From an uncultured Collinsella sp. (GTDB lineage: Bacteria > Actinomycetota > Coriobacteriia > Coriobacteriales > Coriobacteriaceae), in NCBI GenBank assembly GCA_902490095.1, contig CABUCQ010000099.1, positions 1 to 7,844 on the forward strand: a DNA stretch of 7,844 nucleotides. The letters are read 5' to 3'. The notes under the pieces are model-generated. The model made no database searches and was not told where the DNA came from. It was given only the letters and a program-made list of their open reading frames with translations. Both the position numbers and the translations under genes were made by a program. Positions within the stretch are counted from its first letter, which is position 1. Each line of letters starts with the position of its first letter. Shown here piece after piece: positions 6,795-7,844 of this stretch.

Positions 6795-6825
6795 ATAATA
6801 CCGCGAATTGTGCAGACAACCTCAA
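6795..6825 (-). promoter_or_regulatory. Possible ogt promoter
   Basis: On the minus strand, TATTAT (6795-6800) is a good -10 box about 29 nt upstream of the ogt GTG. The best -35 candidate is TTGAGG (6820-6825) with a long 19-bp spacer. The transcript would start near 6788 and carry a short leader of about 22 nt. The -10 is convincing within a GC-rich stretch; the -35 is weak. Confidence 0.35.
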
Positions 6826-6835
6826 TCGACCCCAA

Positions 6836-6917
6836 AGTTGCCCAAGGCAGCAGGCGCAACGCGCCGCAGCTGCGATCCGCGCTCCACAGTCCCCCAAGGA
6901 GGCAGGCGCGAAGCGCC
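6836..6917. repeat. Two related 30-nt hairpin-bearing repeats with 52-bp period
   Basis: Unit A (6836-6865) and unit B (6888-6917) agree at 24 of 30 bases. Each contains CCCAAGG followed by CAGGCGC and a perfect 5-bp hairpin: GGCGC-AAC-GCGCC at 6853-6865 and GGCGC-GAA-GCGCC at 6905-6917. The loops and flanks differ while the stems are identical, which suggests selection on structure or a recent shared origin. The repeats lie upstream of the ogt promoter candidate. Function is unknown. Confidence 0.5.
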
Positions 6918-7027
6918 GAGGCCGCCGCCGGGACCAGGGCCCGCAACAGCCACGCGCCCCCACATCAGCCCAGCGGCCTCAACCAACAACGACCCCATCG
7001 CAGGCCGCTTGCAGCAGCGTCACCGCA

Positions 7028-7157
7028 GGCGGGGGCCGGGCTCAGTTTTCAGAACACTCCGCAGACCAGTGTGGCGCCTTGTCCGCGGCTCCGAAGGAGC
7101 AGGACAAGGCGCCACACATGGTCGAGGACGTTCTGAAAACCAAGCCCGGCCCCCGCC
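7028..7157. repeat. Large nested palindrome just downstream of asd
   Basis: The 130-nt segment folds almost entirely on itself. From outside in, there is a perfect 15-bp GC stem (7028-7042 with 7143-7157), a 2-nt mismatch, and a perfect 11-bp stem GTTTTCAGAAC/GTTCTGAAAAC (7045-7055 with 7130-7140). An internal loop follows, then 5 bp (7064-7068 with 7119-7123), a 1-nt bulge, and a perfect 16-bp stem GTGTGGCGCCTTGTCC (7069-7084 with 7102-7117). The tip is a 5-bp hairpin (7088-7092 with 7096-7100, loop GAA). About 52 base pairs are formed. No U-tract follows on the minus strand. A direct GTCAC flanks it at 7019-7023 and 7164-7168 but does not abut the arms. It may be a palindromic mobile repeat, or an RNA-processing or terminating structure for asd mRNA. 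Confidence 0.75.
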
Positions 7158-7169
7158 GGACAGGTCACA

Positions 7170-7844
7170 CTACTCGCAGAGCAGCTTAGCGATCTGGACG
7201 GCGTTGGTTGCCGCGCCCTTACGGATTTGGTCGCCGCAGCACCAGAAGGTAATGCCACGCGCGGCCTCCGGGTTCGAGATGTCGCGGCGCACGCGACCGA
7301 CCCAAATCAGGTCCTGATCGGACGTATCCATCGGCATGGGGAAGCGGTCGTGCGCATCCTCGGCGCTCATGTCGTCAACCAGCTTCACGCCCGGAGCGGC
7401 AGCCAGCGCAACACGGGCCTCGTCAACCGTAATGTCACGCTCGAACTCGAGCGTAATGCTCTCGGAGTGCGAGCGCAGCACAGGCACGCGCACGCAGGTG
7501 CAGTTCACGCGCAGCTCGGGCAGGTGCATGATCTTGCGGCCCTCGTTTTGTAGCTTCATCTCCTCAGAGGTAAAGCCCTCCTCCTTGACGCCGCCAATCT
7601 GCGGAATCAGGTTGCTCGCCAGCTGGGCGGCAAACGCGCGCGGCTCGGGAATCTCCTCGCCACGGCCCAGGGCAGCAAGCTGCGCTTCGAGCTCGGCCAT
7701 ACCGGGAGCACCGGCACCAGAAGCCGCCTGATACGTCGAGACGATCATGCGCTTCACGCCGGCAAGCTGATGCAGCGGCCACGTGGGAACCAGGCCGATG
7801 ATGGTCGCGCAGTTGGGGTTGGCGATAAGGCCGTGATGCCACTT
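7170..7844 (-). CDS. asd: Aspartate-semialdehyde dehydrogenase, C-terminal part (5' end outside window)
   Basis: This cytoplasmic enzyme reduces beta-aspartyl phosphate to aspartate 4-semialdehyde with NADPH. That is the branch point to lysine/diaminopimelate, threonine and methionine. The 224 visible residues start inside the protein and run open to the window end; the N-terminal NADP-binding domain is missing. The catalytic cysteine is in ANPNCATI (visible residue 12), with the conserved glutamine in VSTYQAASGAG (39). The substrate-binding Glu is in GFTSEEMK (about 95), and Arg119 and catalytic His126 lie in RVPVLRSHSES. The conserved C-terminal RKGAATNAVQIAKLL is also present. The GTG at 7757 is internal, since the NPNC active site lies upstream in the same frame. 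Usual family length is about 330-370 residues, so roughly 110-140 residues lie outside. RSHSE replaces the more usual GHSE. The stop is TAG at 7170-7172. Confidence 0.95.
   Translation of the reverse strand, partial: KWHHGLIANPNCATIIGLVPTWPLHQLAGVKRMIVSTYQAASGAGAPGMAELEAQLAALGRGEEIPEPRAFAAQLASNLIPQIGGVKEEGFTSEEMKLQNEGRKIMHLPELRVNCTCVRVPVLRSHSESITLEFERDITVDEARVALAAAPGVKLVDDMSAEDAHDRFPMPMDTSDQDLIWVGRVRRDISNPEAARGITFWCCGDQIRKGAATNAVQIAKLLCE

Larger units (their letters stand above)
6767..7169. other. Palindrome-rich noncoding region between asd and ogt
   Basis: These 403 bp hold no credible gene. Open frames exist on both strands but consist of Arg/Pro/Ala-rich translations of GC-rich repeats. 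In order from ogt upward, the region holds the ogt ribosome binding site and possible promoter, a pair of hairpin-bearing repeats (6836-6917), and an 8-bp perfect inverted repeat GAGGCCGC/GCGGCCTC (6918-6925 and 6973-6980). A stretch with no clear structure follows (6981-7027), then a large nested palindrome (7028-7157). No intrinsic terminator with a U-tract was found after asd, so the palindromes may serve that role or may be mobile intergenic repeats. Confidence 0.6.

Noticed and set aside
6836..6917. CRISPR-like array
   Set aside because: There are only two imperfect units, the spacing is GC-rich repeat-like sequence, and there are no cas genes.
6485..7189. Plus-strand 234-codon open frame through the asd-ogt gap
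   Set aside because: The translation is Arg/Pro/Gln-rich, spans opposing repeats and runs antisense into ogt. It has no domain.
7049..7258. Minus-strand 69-codon frame crossing the asd end and the palindrome
   Set aside because: It overlaps the asd 3' end in another frame and is composed largely of palindrome sequence.

Overview
The window reads as chromosomal DNA from a high-GC Actinomycetota of the class Coriobacteriia, most like Collinsella. The evidence is strong G/C bias at third codon positions, use of GTG and ATG starts, and a clostridial/coriobacterial type of histidine kinase. The genus is inferred from the character of the sequence, not from a search. All six recognisable genes lie on the minus strand, so the text below runs from right to left, in the direction of transcription.

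At the right edge is the C-terminal two thirds of aspartate-semialdehyde dehydrogenase (asd, 7170-7844, cut by the window end). It still contains the catalytic cysteine, glutamine, arginine and histidine. A noncoding stretch of about 400 bp follows (6767-7169). It is dense with palindromes: a nested 130-nt inverted repeat (7028-7157) 12 nt after the asd stop, and a pair of related hairpin-bearing repeats 52 bp apart (6836-6917). Next comes an O6-methylguanine-DNA methyltransferase (ogt, 6188-6766), with its own ribosome binding site and a possible promoter.

The main locus is a four-gene module at 336-5959: an OmpR-type response regulator, a membrane histidine kinase, an ABC ATPase of the MacB/LolD type and a 925-residue FtsX-family permease. 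Gene spacings are 2 nt, 85 nt and a 7-nt overlap, which suggests one operon. Upstream of the response regulator, two perfect 8-bp direct repeats with an 11-bp period end 2 bp before a TTGACG -35 box. That is the geometry expected for an OmpR/PhoB-family activator, so the operon is probably autoregulated. The kinase would sense an envelope signal through its extracytoplasmic domain of about 140 residues. The regulator would then raise expression of an ABC system that is probably mechanotransmissive or exporting and acts in the envelope. The substrate cannot be read from the sequence.

The left edge (1-335) has no convincing gene. It holds a structured element with 32-nt imperfect terminal inverted repeats (1-32 and 180-211), cut by the window start, and a GC-rich hairpin (239-275) that may end the operon transcript.

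The three noncoding palindromic elements and the operator-like direct repeats are the least explained parts of the window. The protein-coding genes belong to known families.
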